64,000 nucleotides of DNA from Phoenix dactylifera (lineage: Eukaryota > Streptophyta > Magnoliopsida > Arecales > Arecaceae), in the NCBI RefSeq assembly GCF_009389715.1, contig NC_052399.1, forward strand, positions 7,566,585 to 7,630,584, read 5' to 3'. The notes beneath the pieces are model-generated. The model made no database searches and was not told the DNA's origin. It saw only the letters and a program-made list of their open reading frames with translations. A program made the position numbers and the translations under genes. Positions 47,901-59,899 of the stretch are shown here, piece by piece (position 1 is the stretch's first letter; each line of letters begins with the position of its first letter).

Positions 47901-50900
47901 GAATTCATTTAGGACAAAAAGTACAAGCACTCGAAAGCTTTAGATCATAGAGGAGCAGAGTCCTGTAAAATCGACTCTACTTGAGCATCAATAAGAAAGT
48001 CACATACCAAAATAAGTATTGTAATTAAATCAACAGATGTCATTTCAAATAGAATGAACAGGATGAGAATTTTAGACATTTGTCCTTTTTGGTCGTTTTT
48101 CCATTCGAAAGCGGCTTTTTGGGTTTTCCAACCAAACACACAACAAACCACTTCTATATCTTCAAAACAGCTATTGGATCTTAATAGCCAAACGCTTTTA
48201 TAGCAAAAATACTGTTTTGCCTCAAAACAGCATTTGACCTCAAAACGAAGCTTTTGCCAAAAACTGTTTTTCAGCCAAAAGCTACAGCATCCCCAAACAG
48301 ACCCTAAGTGTCATTCAATCTTGGCTCAAATACAATAGCTCAATGAAGCTCAATAGTTAATTGCTAGTCTTGCAATTAATTCTGAGCTAAGATTGAAAAA
48401 AACCCACCTCAATCAAGCTTGGCTTGATAATGCTTGGAATTTGATGTTTGATATACACTATAAATAGTGGTATACATGCTGTTTATCTATATGTAATCAA
48501 TGGTTGGAATCCAATGGCTAATGTTTGGGGTGCTTCTAATGCAAAGCAAGGTTTTGATCAATGGATTGATTAAATCGTCAGAATCAGTTTAAACTTAATT
48601 CAAACTTGGACTGAGAATGCAACATGATAGATTTTGACACAATTTAATGTCACTGAGTCGGTTGAAATAGGTTCTTGTTCAGGTTGGTTCAAAATTTGGC
48701 TAAGTCAAACAACAAATGAGCAAATCTTGTTAGCAAACTTCAGTTAAAAATTAGTTTCAAGCTAAGCTTGGTCAGACCACGCTTAGTGAAGCTCACTTAA
48801 ATTACTCCCTGGTCCAAAATGCCTGTTTCCTGTTCCATGTTGGATTTGGAAGTTGCTGATTTCATATCCTATTAAGCCTGGCTGGATTTGTAAATCAAAA
48901 CATGTTTGCCTCTATTTTTCAAATGTTTGGTGTCTTCTTTTTTTCATTCTTGATGCAGCAAGTGTTCAATTATATGCTTCTTCTCCAATTTAATTTATAT
49001 TCCTTTAAGTTAGTCATTTTCAAATGCAACTTATACTTTTTGATGGATCTTTTTAGAGTGCTAAATTTTGGCATATAATAGTATTTTGACTTTCTATTAG
49101 CTAAAATCACTTTAATCTATTGATGGCATAGCTCCTTTTATTATTAATTATCAGAATGATCAATCAATTCTTTAGAGATACTTTGGTCAAACAAAAACAT
49201 CTTGGTAGAAAGTTCAAAGTTCAAACTATAGGTTCATGTGAAGTTCAAAATTTGCAAGATTGCATTGAAGGTCTGAAAGCTGAAAATTTGTGCAACTATG
49301 ATCTCCAACCCAAAACAAAATTATGAACAATGTAATTTAACTGACTCCCAGATGATTGGAGATGATATAAAATAGTTCAAAAATGCATAAAAACACATAA
49401 AAGAACTTCCAGCACTGATTTAGAGGCTGATGAGGGATGAAGTACTAGAATATGAAATGAAATGAATATGATAGGGTGGGCTTTAATTAGGGGCGGCAAT
49501 TGGTTGGTCAAAGCAGGTTTGGGTCAAAAAACTCCCAACCAAAACAAGACCCATTTATAATTATCCATTTATTTTGCATAAACCTGGACCTTACCCACCA
49601 ACCCATTAAATTTTCGCTTGTCAATTATATAAAACTAAAGAGCAAATTAAAACATAGTATGCAAACATCACAAACAAAAAAAGAACATATTTAACTTCCA
49701 ATTTTTTTTATAAGGACGAAAATTTTTGAAATTTAGTATATATTATAATAAAAAACTAGTTAATGATGAGCTAAGTAAAATGTAATAATAAAAACAGAGA
49801 AGGCAATAAGAAGTTCCTTGTTTTGTGGGCTAGTGTATCTTCATGCAAGTGATTTTGCTGCCTTTGCTACACTTCAAAAATCTGATATATTTGTGATATA
49901 TTTTGACCTGGTGCCCACCTGGTTTTGGAGCTAAACCTTAACCCACCTACTTATAATGGGTTGATTTCGAGTTGACCATTGCTTACTCGAACTTAAAAAA
50001 GGCCAGCCTGAACCCATTTTTTCGGATGAGTTCACGGGTTTGGCAGGTCGGGGTCAGGTTTTGCCACCTCTTCTTTTAGTAAGTTAGAAAACTTAGCAAA
50101 AGAAGAACAAGGGCCAAGCATGATGAGGAATCTGGCCTCCTATAAATCCTAAAGTCAAAGAACAAAACTAGATGTTCTCTTCTGGGCCCTATTCACTAAT
50201 ACAAGATGTATGGCTCTATTGCTGTAATCTCATCAAATGAACCATCAGAGGATGAAGATAGCTCCTTTGACCAAAATAAATTAATGATTACTCAGGACAG
50301 GTCAGGAGCACCACATACTGTAATGTGGGTCAAGCTGGTTCGGTCGGGTTACAAATATTTTCAGTATATGGACAAATCTAACAGAATTAAACAAAGTTTT
50401 ATGCGGAGCTCTAAAGTGAGCAATTGTTGCCTCTGAAACCACGAAACTTGAATCACTTGATGATGCTAAGGTAGGACGTGGACCAAGAATATATAATTAG
50501 GACACTGACCTTGCAAGTGTGACACCGCATGTCAACAACCATTATACAACTTCTGTATAATATTTATGTACACACACTTATAACAAAGTATAATCATACT
50601 ATACGCTAGCACAACCATGTAACATGAATGAATGTGTCATCATTTATGTAAAATCTTCCGATAAATTCTCAGAGAAAAATAGAGAACTTATGAATAGAAT
50701 GAAAGTAAATCATATTCAAATACAACTATAAAAAGGAAAGTGAATTTTTAGTTGCTGACGCACTATATATGTGCTATCATGCCCATAACAAAGTGCAATA
50801 TATTTAGAACCAGATAACAGAAAGTGCACCAAAAGACCAAGTTTGTCTAACAAGACCAAAATGCCACATCTTTGACCAGTGTGGTAGATATCTGATTATA

Positions 50901-53479
50901 TAAATGGTTAATACCTATGTAAATTTCTTTATCCATTTATTCTACAAGATGGTTGGTCAAACCAAGTAGCATATGGGCTTCAATAAACATGGGAATTCTG
51001 TTCTTTGAATATGAAATGGATACCAATTTTATGAGTCCCTTTTATATGATTTCATTAACTTATTCAGGTCAGGTTGGGAGCACAACATATTGTAGTGGGG
51101 GTCAAGCTGATTTTAGTCTGGTTATGAATATTTTCAGTATATGGACAAATATGACAGAATTACCTTGAAAGTTTATGTGGAGATCTAAAATGAGCAATTG
51201 TTGCCCCTGAAATCACGAAAGTTCAATGTGGACCAAGCAAATATAATTAGGAGTCAGACCCTGCAAGTGTGACACTACGTATTTACAACCAATATAAAAC
51301 TTCTGTATAATATTTATATACACAAACTTATAAGAAAATGAAATCATACTATTGCACAACCATATAACATGAATGAATATGTATTGTCATTCATATAAAA
51401 TCTTCCAAGAAACTCTATCTCAAAAAAAAGAGCTTATGGATACAATGAAAGCATATCGTTTTTAAATACAAATGTAAAGAAAGACATGAAAGTGAATTTT
51501 TAGTTGCCAACACACTATATATGTGCTATCATGCCCATAACAAGGTGCAATATATTACCTTCAAGAAAAAACAAGGTGCAATATATTTAGAACCAGATAA
51601 CAGAAACTGCATCAACACACCAAGTTTGTCTAACAAGAACAAAATGCCACATTTTTAACCAGTGTGGTAGATATCTGATTATATAAATGGTTAAACACCT
51701 AAGTAAATTACTTTATCCATTCTTTTACAAGATCACTGGTCAAACCAAGTCGCTTCCAGGCTTCGATAAGCATGGGAATTCTGTTTTTTGAATATGAAAT
51801 GGATAACAATGTTATGGGCCCCTTTTATGTGATCCTTCTTCAAGAAAACTTAAATTATTTAGCAATAAGCTAGTAGGTATGTTATATAATATGCATATCA
51901 TATAATATCATGACTCTTATATTTTAATTGCAGATTTACTGCTTTTTCCCCATTTCATCCATATGTTGTTTTTGATACATCTTGTATTTTTCTTTCAGAT
52001 TGTTCCTTATTTAAATTGGTTTAAGCTGAAATTGGTTGGATGCAGGGCAGCAAGGAAAGCTGAAGTTTATACACGACAAATTTAAAGAGGAGATCAATAA
52101 GCACCTCCTGGACTGCAGGAGCACCCTGGAAGAGTTTGGAGCATACCAAACAGAACTTAAAGGATGTGCAGACCAGCAGAGTAAGTGAGGTTTACACCTT
52201 GGTCAGATGTTATAACAAAAATAAGCTTAAGGGGAATGACCTGGGGTCTTCTCTCATCCTTCGATAGCCTGGATATGATCATGCATCATATCACGTCTTG
52301 GAATGATTAAGCTTTCTCAAATCAGTTGGGTGTTAATTTGTTTATTTCTCTTTTTCTTATTGGTATTCTTGTACTAAGTCATCCTCAAAACATCTTTTAA
52401 GTTCCCTATTTTGAATGTCAATAGAGCCACTGCTCAAGTGTTTGTGGTTTGCCTAACACCAATCACCCAGTAGAACTTGTGGTGCAGATGTCTAACTCGT
52501 ACATGTACAAATTGTGTGCCCATCTCTACATTGGCTTCTGTAGTAGCATATGCAAATAATCATTGGACTAATCTTATGTTTTGTTTTATTTTATTCTATA
52601 TTGGCGATGCCCGTAACTTGATTATGATTGCATTCCTTAATTTAAAAAAGGTTTTTGATGTAATGAAAATTTTTGAAGGCCTTTCCACTGCTATCTTTAA
52701 CTTTGTTTTCATAGGTTACCTCTAGGATCCTTATTTTCATTATTTTCCCTTTTGAAATCATAAATGGTAAATAATTATCAGAGAACAGATCAAAAAGATA
52801 TTTCCAGGAGCTGTAAAATTGAGACCTTCCCGGTACCTTAACCTGCTCAATGAGTCACCTTTCAGCTAAATTATGAACTTATGTATTCTGAAAATAGTTT
52901 GCCAGGCTTTTGGGGAGATCTTACCTTGTGATTATATAAATATCTTTGTCCTTTATTGTTGTTAATAACCTTGTTGGTTTTGTCGGTTCTTGTATATGAG
53001 TAGAGGCGTCACACAGGAAGCTTCTCCTGCAAGTTGAAGAAGCAATGGAGGCTCAGCTAAATGATGCAGAAACAAGTATTTCCACAATTCATAAGGTGAG
53101 TTGTTTGTTAACTTGTAATTACTGAAAAGATTGCAGCAGTACACATTGGCATATAACATGAATATTGGTTGTTGAATGTTGTTCCTGTATCAAAATAGTT
53201 GACTTCATACTTGTACCCTGGTTTTTTGACTTTTGTCTAAAGCTGCAAGTGGATAGGTCCAAGTGCTTGTGGCTGTGTAAATTAAGGGCATCAATCTGTA
53301 TGCACCTTGGACCATTAGTGGGAGAAAGAAACTAATCTTGCTTGTCATTATCATCGACCTGAGATTTATAGGACATGCATTGGCATTTTGCTCTAAATTT
53401 GATGCAGGAAGCAAGGAAAAGGATGAATTGCTTAAAGCATGTACTGAAGGAGTTGCTGGCAGAGGGCATGATTTTTTGA
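38924..53479 (+). CDS. ASY3: Meiotic chromosome-axis protein ASY3 / PAIR3
   Basis: Ten coding exons with GT/AG borders that I place at 38924-38956, 39274-40812, 40909-41044, 44035-44184, 44268-44346, 44419-44568, 44672-44730, 52046-52180, 53004-53095 and 53408-53479. They sum to 2445 bases, 814 residues, with all junctions in phase, near the length of Arabidopsis ASY3 and rice PAIR3. Start MVEIGPPKMQH, then ECRSLGSPKYPSGRFPKVSI, matching the family's N-terminal closure-type motif. The middle is low-complexity and basic (RRPVTRSLAKKK). The C-terminal coiled coil is strong: VLERFKSKIK, KKSSEILSAAAEKIHLQLQD, KLKFIHDKFKEEINKHL, ASHRKLL, NCLKHVLKELLAEG. ASY3 is an axial-element protein in meiotic nuclei that supports HORMA protein ASY1 loading, break formation, synapsis and crossing over. 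Introns 3 and 7 are 3.0 and 7.3 kb. Confidence 0.93.
41701..41879. repeat. Long hairpin in ASY3 intron 3
   Basis: Arms at 41744-41793 and 41811-41860 are inverse copies, 48 of 50 positions matching, around a 17-base loop. ACTACTGGTA stands on both sides (41701-41710 and 41870-41879), like a target-site duplication. A small hairpin MITE is the simplest reading. If transcribed with the intron it would fold into a precursor-like stem. Confidence 0.85.
45002..45871 (+). mobile_element. LTR in ASY3 intron 7
   Basis: It begins TGTTGTGGTTGAAATTC and ends TTTTGCCTCCCATCA. Both ends match the small solo LTR at 53766-53860 (TGTTGTGGTTCAAATTTGG and TGTCCCCTATCA), which fixes the LTR limits. Five or more 'tggcaggtgt.g.agggtatg' units lie at 45375-45515, and repeated 'ctggctcttggcggaggccg' at 45700-45780. 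Confidence 0.7.
45872..47180 (+). mobile_element. Internal remnant of the LTR element in intron 7
   Basis: One frame reads, with several stops, HVIDMLVNAASNYRDRARSS, ERVKTTEAQVEIGLARILEA, ELEAALAGQKHEAE and ELAEGVTDGLIRGFENC, then an Ala/Glu-rich tail. That is a coiled-coil protein such as the C-terminal part of gag-like proteins of plant LTR elements; I cannot name the family. An AATAAA signal follows at about 46851. No 3' LTR was identified. The G+C content is well above the surrounding intron. Confidence 0.55.
47181..50160. other. Remainder of ASY3 intron 7, first part
   Basis: Intron sequence with no gene. A stretch ending CCCCAAACAGACCCTAAG at about 48288-48306 resembles the terminus of a hAT-type MITE ('AGGGTCTGTTTGG' in inverse), but a matching partner and an 8-bp duplication were not found. 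Confidence 0.35.
50293..51840 (+). repeat. Tandem duplication of about 775 bp in ASY3 intron 7
   Basis: Landmarks recur at a nearly constant distance. 'attttcagtatatggacaaa' is at about 50358 and 51130. 'gcacactatatatgtgctatcatgcccataa'-type sequence is at about 50759 and 51510. 'gggaattctgtt.tttgaat' is at about 50991 and 51774. Divergence of roughly 10-15 percent by eye indicates an old event. Confidence 0.85.
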
Positions 53480-53765
53480 TCAGGTTCATCATATGAAGGA
53501 TGACGGCAATAGCCACAGGCAGGCTTCTGCTTAAATCACAGAAGTCCATGAGAATGTAAAGATATAAAGCTTTAGTGAATCCTCATTTTTATTCCACACT
53601 TGTAAATGAAAGGTCAAGATACTAAAGAAAAAGCTGACGGCTGTTGTTTCTGACTATTGAAGTAACAACTGTGCAAATGATCTCATTTTCTGGATGCTGT
53701 ATATAGGACTAATGAGTGGAATACTGCAATGTCCTTACAGTCAATGTAATCCTTATAATGATGAG

Positions 53766-53860
53766 TGTTGTGGTTCAAATTTGGCCCGCGCTGAGGTCTG
53801 CTTAGCCGGAATGGGGTGGTCCCCTGTCTTGAGCAGGACAATCCATTCTGTCCCCTATCA
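53766..53860 (+). mobile_element. 95-bp solo LTR just downstream of ASY3
   Basis: TGTTGTGG...CTATCA is flanked by ATGAG on both sides (53761-53765 and 53861-53865). The ends match the 870-bp LTR in intron 7, but the middle is missing, so this is either an internally deleted solo LTR or a much shorter family member. It lies 287 bases after the ASY3 stop codon, probably within or next to the 3' untranslated region. Confidence 0.85.
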
Positions 53861-56440
53861 ATGAGAATTGCCTAACTGGATGAGATTCACATACCTACAT
53901 ACTTCACTGAAGATAAATTAAATTGGCTACCTGTTGCTTGTTTAAGAGTTCAATAAGGTTCAAGGAAGTTCATGTGCGTGCAACCAGTGTTTTATTTATG
54001 GTTGTGATAAGATTGATGTTTCGCAGCCTTTGAATTGTCCTCATCCAATTATGGATTTGGCTTCATGCAGGAGAATTCTGTTGTATAATTCGTAAGCAGT
54101 CTTTCTGTTCTTATTGCTTTCAGCACCTTGTAGATTGAGAGTTGGCTGATTGTTAGGTATACAGAAATTATTGTATTCAAAAGCTAAAATTGCATAAAAT
54201 TAGATATGATAATTTGATACCTATTTGCCTAAGGACGGTGCAACAGCTGAAAAGAAGAACGATCTGCTTCATTACTAGGGTATCTGGGCTAATCATGCTT
54301 ATAGCTGCTGGAATCAAATTGTGGCCGCATCTCATGATCTCAACCATCTCATGGTAGATGGACAGAACAAAGCACTGCTTGATTAACTATCATCCATTGA
54401 TTTCACTATCGACTTTCTTTTTTTTGGTTCCGATTTGTACCACTTGACATTCACTTCATTTTTCAGAATCCTACGAGGAGCCTTGGAAGAATCTTGTTTG
54501 TGACCATGGTTATTCTATTGATTACTGAAAACAGCACATGGGATGCAGACTGTTGCAGTAGATTATTGACACATCAACAATTTTTCCAGATCTGTAAAAT
54601 ATTCTTGAGTCTTTACAAATTTTTCATGAGTCGAATGTCCCTTAAAGCTAATTAAATTTTTGTGTTAGCTAGAAATTATCCAGTAATTTATGATTATGAT
54701 TAATATATTTGCAAATTGTTTGTGTCTTATTCAAAGAGTACTTGTTGGTTACAAATTGGTGATATTGTTGTTGTTTGCTATATTTGCTTCTCTTGTTTGT
54801 CTCAAGCTTCACATGAACAAGTATAATATATATACTGCTTCAACATATGTATTTCTGTTTTTGTTTCTGAATACTTGAATTCTTTTCGGGTCTTTGCCTT
54901 CAGCTAAATTATTTTTGAATCTTGGACCAGCAATATTATGTTTGCAAAGGCTGCATGGTTGAGTTCTTGATTTATCAAGATGTTCTGCTACCAAAGACAT
55001 GCGGTTCCTATTGTTTTTCTTTTCAACATGAATATAGCAAACAATCTACTAATGTAAAATATCTATCTATGTATGTATATATATGTATATGTAAAATATC
55101 TATGCAGGTAGGGAGGGAGGGGGAGAGAGAGAAATTAGGCTCCATTCGACTGGATCTCGGGAAAAATCCTGCTTTTCACTAGAAATCGACCTAACTCTTG
55201 CTGTTTGGGAGAAGGAAAAATATAAAAAAGTAATTAATGAGATGTGATGGGATGAGCTGCCCGCACGCGCGCCTGTCCCTCAAATCTTTTCGTTTCAAAC
55301 CACAACTCTCCTCCTCTCTCTCTCTCTCTCTCGCCCAACTCTTCGCCCACACCAAACCCTCCCTCCGCCGAAAGCTATGCCTCTCCACCATCATTAGAAG
55401 CTTAATTATAATTCAAGTTGGAACCTATCTTTTGTTCGAATTCAAGTAGTGATTGACTCAAGCTTGATACAATCTTGTTAGATGTCAACTTAATTTAAGG
55501 TTATCAAGCTAATTGAAATAAGTTTACAAAATAATAAATGAACCAAGTTTCATTTCAAACTTAGGCTAAATTAGACCCGGACTCAATCAACTCGCATCAG
55601 TCATATGTCTAGCATATGTGTTGACCAAGCCATGTTCCTATCAGGCAGTCCAAATGGCTTGATTATGCCGTTTGCAATTGTTTTTATGCTTCCCTATTCA
55701 TTTCTACACCATATTTTCAATAAACGCACCATCATATTCACACAAACATATGAAACAAAAGAAAGATAAAAGATGCTGCAACGCGGAATGATAGCCATCC
55801 ATAAAAAGAAAATGCTCAACCTTGAGGAAGTACTTCTCCCTAAGATACATTTCGTTTGAATAAATCAAAGCAGATGCATCATTTGAAGCCTCGGCTAATA
55901 CATATTTGCAACCTGTACTTGTGTCATGTACTCAGTAGACAGCCGGTACTATATTGCTTCCTCATGGCTTAAAAGAAGGGCAATTGAGCGTCACCATTAG
56001 CGAACCTTGTCGAAAGGTACTAATCTTGTCATTTCATCCACACTCTGTCCCTTCCGTATATCCACAAGTTTCCCATGGATGTCAGTTAACACATAAAACA
56101 AACGTTACACGTACATGCATACCATTCCACTTCCGTTTCCTAGAAGTAAAAGGATTAGTTTAAAGCAATGGAGTATGGCTTCACACATGATCACATCATC
56201 GGCCGACCTCCACTCCAGAATCCCAGAAGATAACCCTTGCAAGAAGACGCCAACACCAATTTAAATAAGGATAGGCTAGAAACGGCAGTGGAGCCATAAC
56301 CATATCCTTGACTCCAAGCCTCACGACAGGTCATTAAAGGAAAGGCATGACATAGGCTTAACAAGCTCTTTTATATTCCTTGTAGCTGGCCTCTTTTGAT
56401 GGCAACCTTTCCGACAAGGAAAGTCTTGATGATAGTCCCT

Positions 56441-56625
56441 TAGGGAGAATCTCTCATTTAAAAATGATACAGTTTATGCTCGACCCATGTACTCTGAGAA
56501 ACATCCTTTTCTGAGAAGGGAAGTCCTGAAGTTGGTCCCTTGCTTAAACACAGAAGATTAGGGAGAATCTCTCATTTAAAAATGATATAGTTTATACTCT
56601 AACATAATCTACTATGAGAAACATC
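56441..56625 (+). repeat. 118-bp-period tandem duplication
   Basis: 'tagggagaatctctcattta' and the following 'aaaatgata.agttta' occur at 56441 and 56559, both followed by 'gagaaacatcc'. Confidence 0.85.
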
Positions 56626-57641
56626 CAAGTACCAAACTCCATCCATCACATTGTTATTTGGGTCCCACCCAATGTGGTTCCCTGTCAGTGAGAAAGAGTG
56701 GGATTGGGTGTTTTTAGAAGTGGGTACAAAATTATCACTATCTGACAAGCGTGTGGTGGGAGTATCAGGCAGCATGAGCATGGCTTATTTTAAGTGCGAG
56801 CACCTCTCTTTTAATCCACTAATATAGTTCATCATTGTGGTAGAAAAGATTGATACAGTATACAGTTAGAGGAGAGTGAACTACAATATTAAGGTTAAAG
56901 ATCTCATGGACCCTGCCAACCTAACAGCAAAATCTCAGAATCATCGTCTAAATCATGTGCCTGCAATAAGATGAGAAAACATGAGGCAAAGATCTGTAAC
57001 AACAGACCCCTGAAAGCCCAACAAGTTAAACTTCATCAACTTGCATACCCAGAGATTAGAAGTTCCGAAGCATCATTAAACTAATAAAAGCAGCTGCTGA
57101 TGCAGGCAGATAACACGCAGTTTTCACTTTCCATGTGGAAAAGAATCGCATGACGCTCCATCAATCCCAATACCAAAAGCAACAATTAATACTCCATCCA
57201 TTAAAATAATAAGGTTAAATAACCTTTAAAAACAGCTTAACAAGACTCTGACATAGTATACAGGCAGCAAATAAATGAAAACGAGATGGAAAGAATGATT
57301 AGTTTAAACATGAACGAAAGCTTAACAGCAGGAGAAAGATGAATGCAATGGCCAATATCATTCCTAAGGTAGAGTAAGCAAATCCATACCAGGCCCCAAA
57401 AAGAAATATCAGAAATTCAGAACTCTCACTCGTCACATACGCAAGTGCACATAGTCGCTTCGAAACTCAAACCCCAATCGCTACAATGTTCGAAATTTTT
57501 ATTTATCATTCCTAATATCCCTGTGCATTATTAGACCAGCAGCTAGGAAATTAGTTTCAAACTTAAAGCCGATAATTAAGACCAACAACAACAAAGAAGA
57601 CAAACCTCATATCAAATATCCATTAAAGAAAAGGATGGGGG

Positions 57642-57643
<2 letters not shown>

Positions 57644-57680
<37 letters not shown>
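57644..57680. repeat. Poly-A run
   Basis: Thirty-seven consecutive A residues about 260 bases beyond the 3' end of the homeodomain gene. Confidence 0.97.
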
Positions 57681-57682
<2 letters not shown>

Positions 57683-57935
57683 GAAGGTCATCATTTCTCT
57701 CTCATATCTACCGTCTCCTCTCCTCTGCCATGCATCACTCGATTTTCTCCCAGTAGATCTAAAACCGGAATCTAACAAGACAGGTCAAAAAACCACCGAG
57801 TTTCACTGCTAATAACAACATTGTTCTGGAAGAAAAGATGACTAACAAGATTAAAAACAAGAACAGCAGCTGCAACATGATTCATGACTCTCCCTAGCTA
57901 GTTTCTCTTCAAAGACCGCTGCATCTCGTTGAGGT

Positions 57936-58835
57936 TCAAGAGGAAGGAGAACCGTTCACAGCTAAATTGTTGCCGCCCCTAGTGTCGCCGCCGCTGACAA
58001 GGCCATTCCCCTCGTCGCCGCCAGCTCCGCCGCCGCCGCCGCCACTGCCGCTGCCTCCCATCTCACTTCTCCTCGATGAGGGGCTGCCAAGATATGCGTG
58101 CTTGTTGTTATGCATCCACACCCTGAATACTCCCCTCTCGACGCCGACTTGCCGGCAGAATTCCTCGACGACCGCCTCGTCCTTCTTCTGCATCCTCCAC
58201 CCTAGCCGCGCCGACATCTCCTGCATCCTCTCCTTCTGCTCCCCGCTGAATTTCGTTCTGAACCTCTTCCTCGGCATCGCCCCCGCCGCCGCATACGGCG
58301 GCGCCAACGCCTGAAAGACCCCCGGAGACGCCGTTATGGGGGCGGCCATGGTTTGGGTGGACCCAGGCCCGTCACTGCCGGCTCCGGCGCCGCTGAGGGC
58401 GAGGAGCATGTGGGGAGCGGAGGAGTAGGGGGGCGGGGAACCGGAGCTCCGGAGGCGGCGGCGGAGGCGCCGCTCCCCGTCGTCGTCCTGCGACTCCTCC
58501 TCCTCGTCGTCGTCGTCGTCTGGGTCGGTGTCGTCGCGGCGGAGGCGGGCGTCGAGGGGGAGGCGGCGGTGGAAGTTGCGGTGGCAGCCGCAGGCGGCGC
58601 AGGTGAGGGAGGTGGGGACGGCTGGGTCGGCGGAGGGGGAAGGCATGAACTCGCAGCAGCCGTCAACGGCGTGCCCGCCTAGGCTGGCGGCGTGGTTCCG
58701 GAGGCACTCTCGGTACTGGTGGTGGCCGTCCGCCGCCGGCGCCGGGGGGCGGGGAAGTTGCTTCTTTAGAGTGCCGTTGGGGAAGGAAACGGGCTTTTGG
58801 GTGTCCAGGTCGAAGCTTTTCGTGACGGAATCCAT
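57936..58835 (-). CDS. Zinc-finger homeodomain (ZF-HD) transcription factor
   Basis: An intact intronless frame of 299 residues from [15 protein letters not shown], within the usual size of the plant ZHD family. Residues 41-92 form the ZF-HD dimerisation zinc finger ([20 protein letters not shown] to [13 protein letters not shown], with the conserved Cys/His set). An acidic run (DDDDDEEEE) follows at about 101-119. The C-terminal homeodomain spans about 189-249 ([16 protein letters not shown] to [14 protein letters not shown]) with the invariant recognition-helix residues W, N and K. The tail is Gly/Ser-rich. ZHD proteins are nuclear, form homo- and heterodimers and regulate development and stress genes; the exact orthologue cannot be named from this view. 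Codons are strongly GC-rich at third positions, as in many monocot genes. Confidence 0.97.
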   Translation of the reverse strand: MDSVTKSFDLDTQKPVSFPNGTLKKQLPRPPAPAADGHHQYRECLRNHAASLGGHAVDGCCEFMPSPSADPAVPTSLTCAACGCHRNFHRRLPLDARLRRDDTDPDDDDDEEEESQDDDGERRLRRRLRSSGSPPPYSSAPHMLLALSGAGAGSDGPGSTQTMAAPITASPGVFQALAPPYAAAGAMPRKRFRTKFSGEQKERMQEMSARLGWRMQKKDEAVVEEFCRQVGVERGVFRVWMHNNKHAYLGSPSSRRSEMGGSGSGGGGGGAGGDEGNGLVSGGDTRGGNNLAVNGSPSS

Positions 58836-59899
58836 AATTGTTTCTTAGAGAATTAGTAGAGAGGTAAAGAAAGGGTTCAGAGATTAGGAACGGTCGGAAG
58901 GTGGACGGCAACGAGGAAGAAAGGAGGAGAGAGAACAAATAAAATAGGGGAAACTAATCACCGGTCCAGTGTTGGACCAGAATAGTCCCTCTTGACCGAT
59001 CTTTTAACTCGGTCCCAAGAGATTTTTGGATTTCTATATGGTAAGTCTACGTATCTTACTGGTGAAACTTAATACTTGAAATTCAACAGAACTCTTGTTT
59101 TGCACTGGGAATCTATCGCTCTGAGGTCTACTTGACGAAACTACCCTTTATTCATCCCTTGGGCTTTCCGGCTTTCTTTGCTCCTCTTCCGCTCAGGCGA
59201 GTCCTCTTCCTCTTCCTCTCATTATCTTCTTCCTCTGGACCCAGGAAGAAACCCTTCTTCGTCTTCCTCTTCCTCTCGACCAAGTATTTTTCTTCTCGCC
59301 TTCGGAAAAAATCCCTTCTTCTTCTTCCTCTCGAACGAGTCATGTTCGTGTCGACGAAGTCCTCTTCCTGTCGACCGAGTCCGCCCCGATAAGCATACCG
59401 AATCGCAGGTAAGGTTCCACTCGCCCAATGCTACTGGGTACCATAATGCTTGCTATAATCGAAGCTAAACCCTAATCTCTATTGCTTCCCGTATTTTTGT
59501 TCCGAAGAAATTTTTGTTTTCGGTTTTGAATGTTACGAAATGAAATATTGATTTCACCCAGGGAAGATTTGTTCTTAATTTTTGAGAACCATAATGCTGG
59601 CTATAGTCAAAGCTAAATCGTAATCTCTCTTGCTTCCCACTTTTTTATTCCGAATAATTTTTTGATTTCGGTTTTGAATGCAATGGAATCGATTATTGAT
59701 TTCGCCCAGGGAAGATTATTGGTAGGTGATATATTGGTATAGTTTCCTGCAAATACATCATATAAGGTTGTTGTTTTCTTTAATTTTACCCTGCAGTGAT
59801 TCTTAATTTGATGTTTATTAATTGTTTCACAATGCATTCTTGAAAGATTTGTTTTATGGATAATGTGTTTCATTAATATTTTTGATACAGACATTTTAT
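58836..59899. other. Promoter and leader region between divergent genes
   Basis: 58836-58950 is the pyrimidine-rich leader of the homeodomain gene (minus strand). 59130-59400 is rich in CTTCTTCCTC repeats on the plus strand and may be the leader of the Ulp1-type relic. A near-repeat of about 60 bases with 'accataatgct.gctata.tc.aagctaaa' occurs at 59439 and 59589. No separate gene is supported. Confidence 0.45.

Larger units (their letters stand above)
53866..57935. other. Intergenic between ASY3 and the homeodomain gene
   Basis: AT-rich with no confident gene. A CT-rich patch near 55300-55400 has only short frames. A 118-bp-period duplication is annotated separately. Confidence 0.45.

Noticed and set aside
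47815-48306. Possible hAT MITE bounded by AGGGCCTGCTTTC and CAAACAGACCCT
   Set aside because: The ends match only loosely and no 8-bp target duplication was found.
58334-58848. Pro-, Ala- or Gly-rich frames on both strands
   Set aside because: Shadows of the GC-rich ZF-HD gene.
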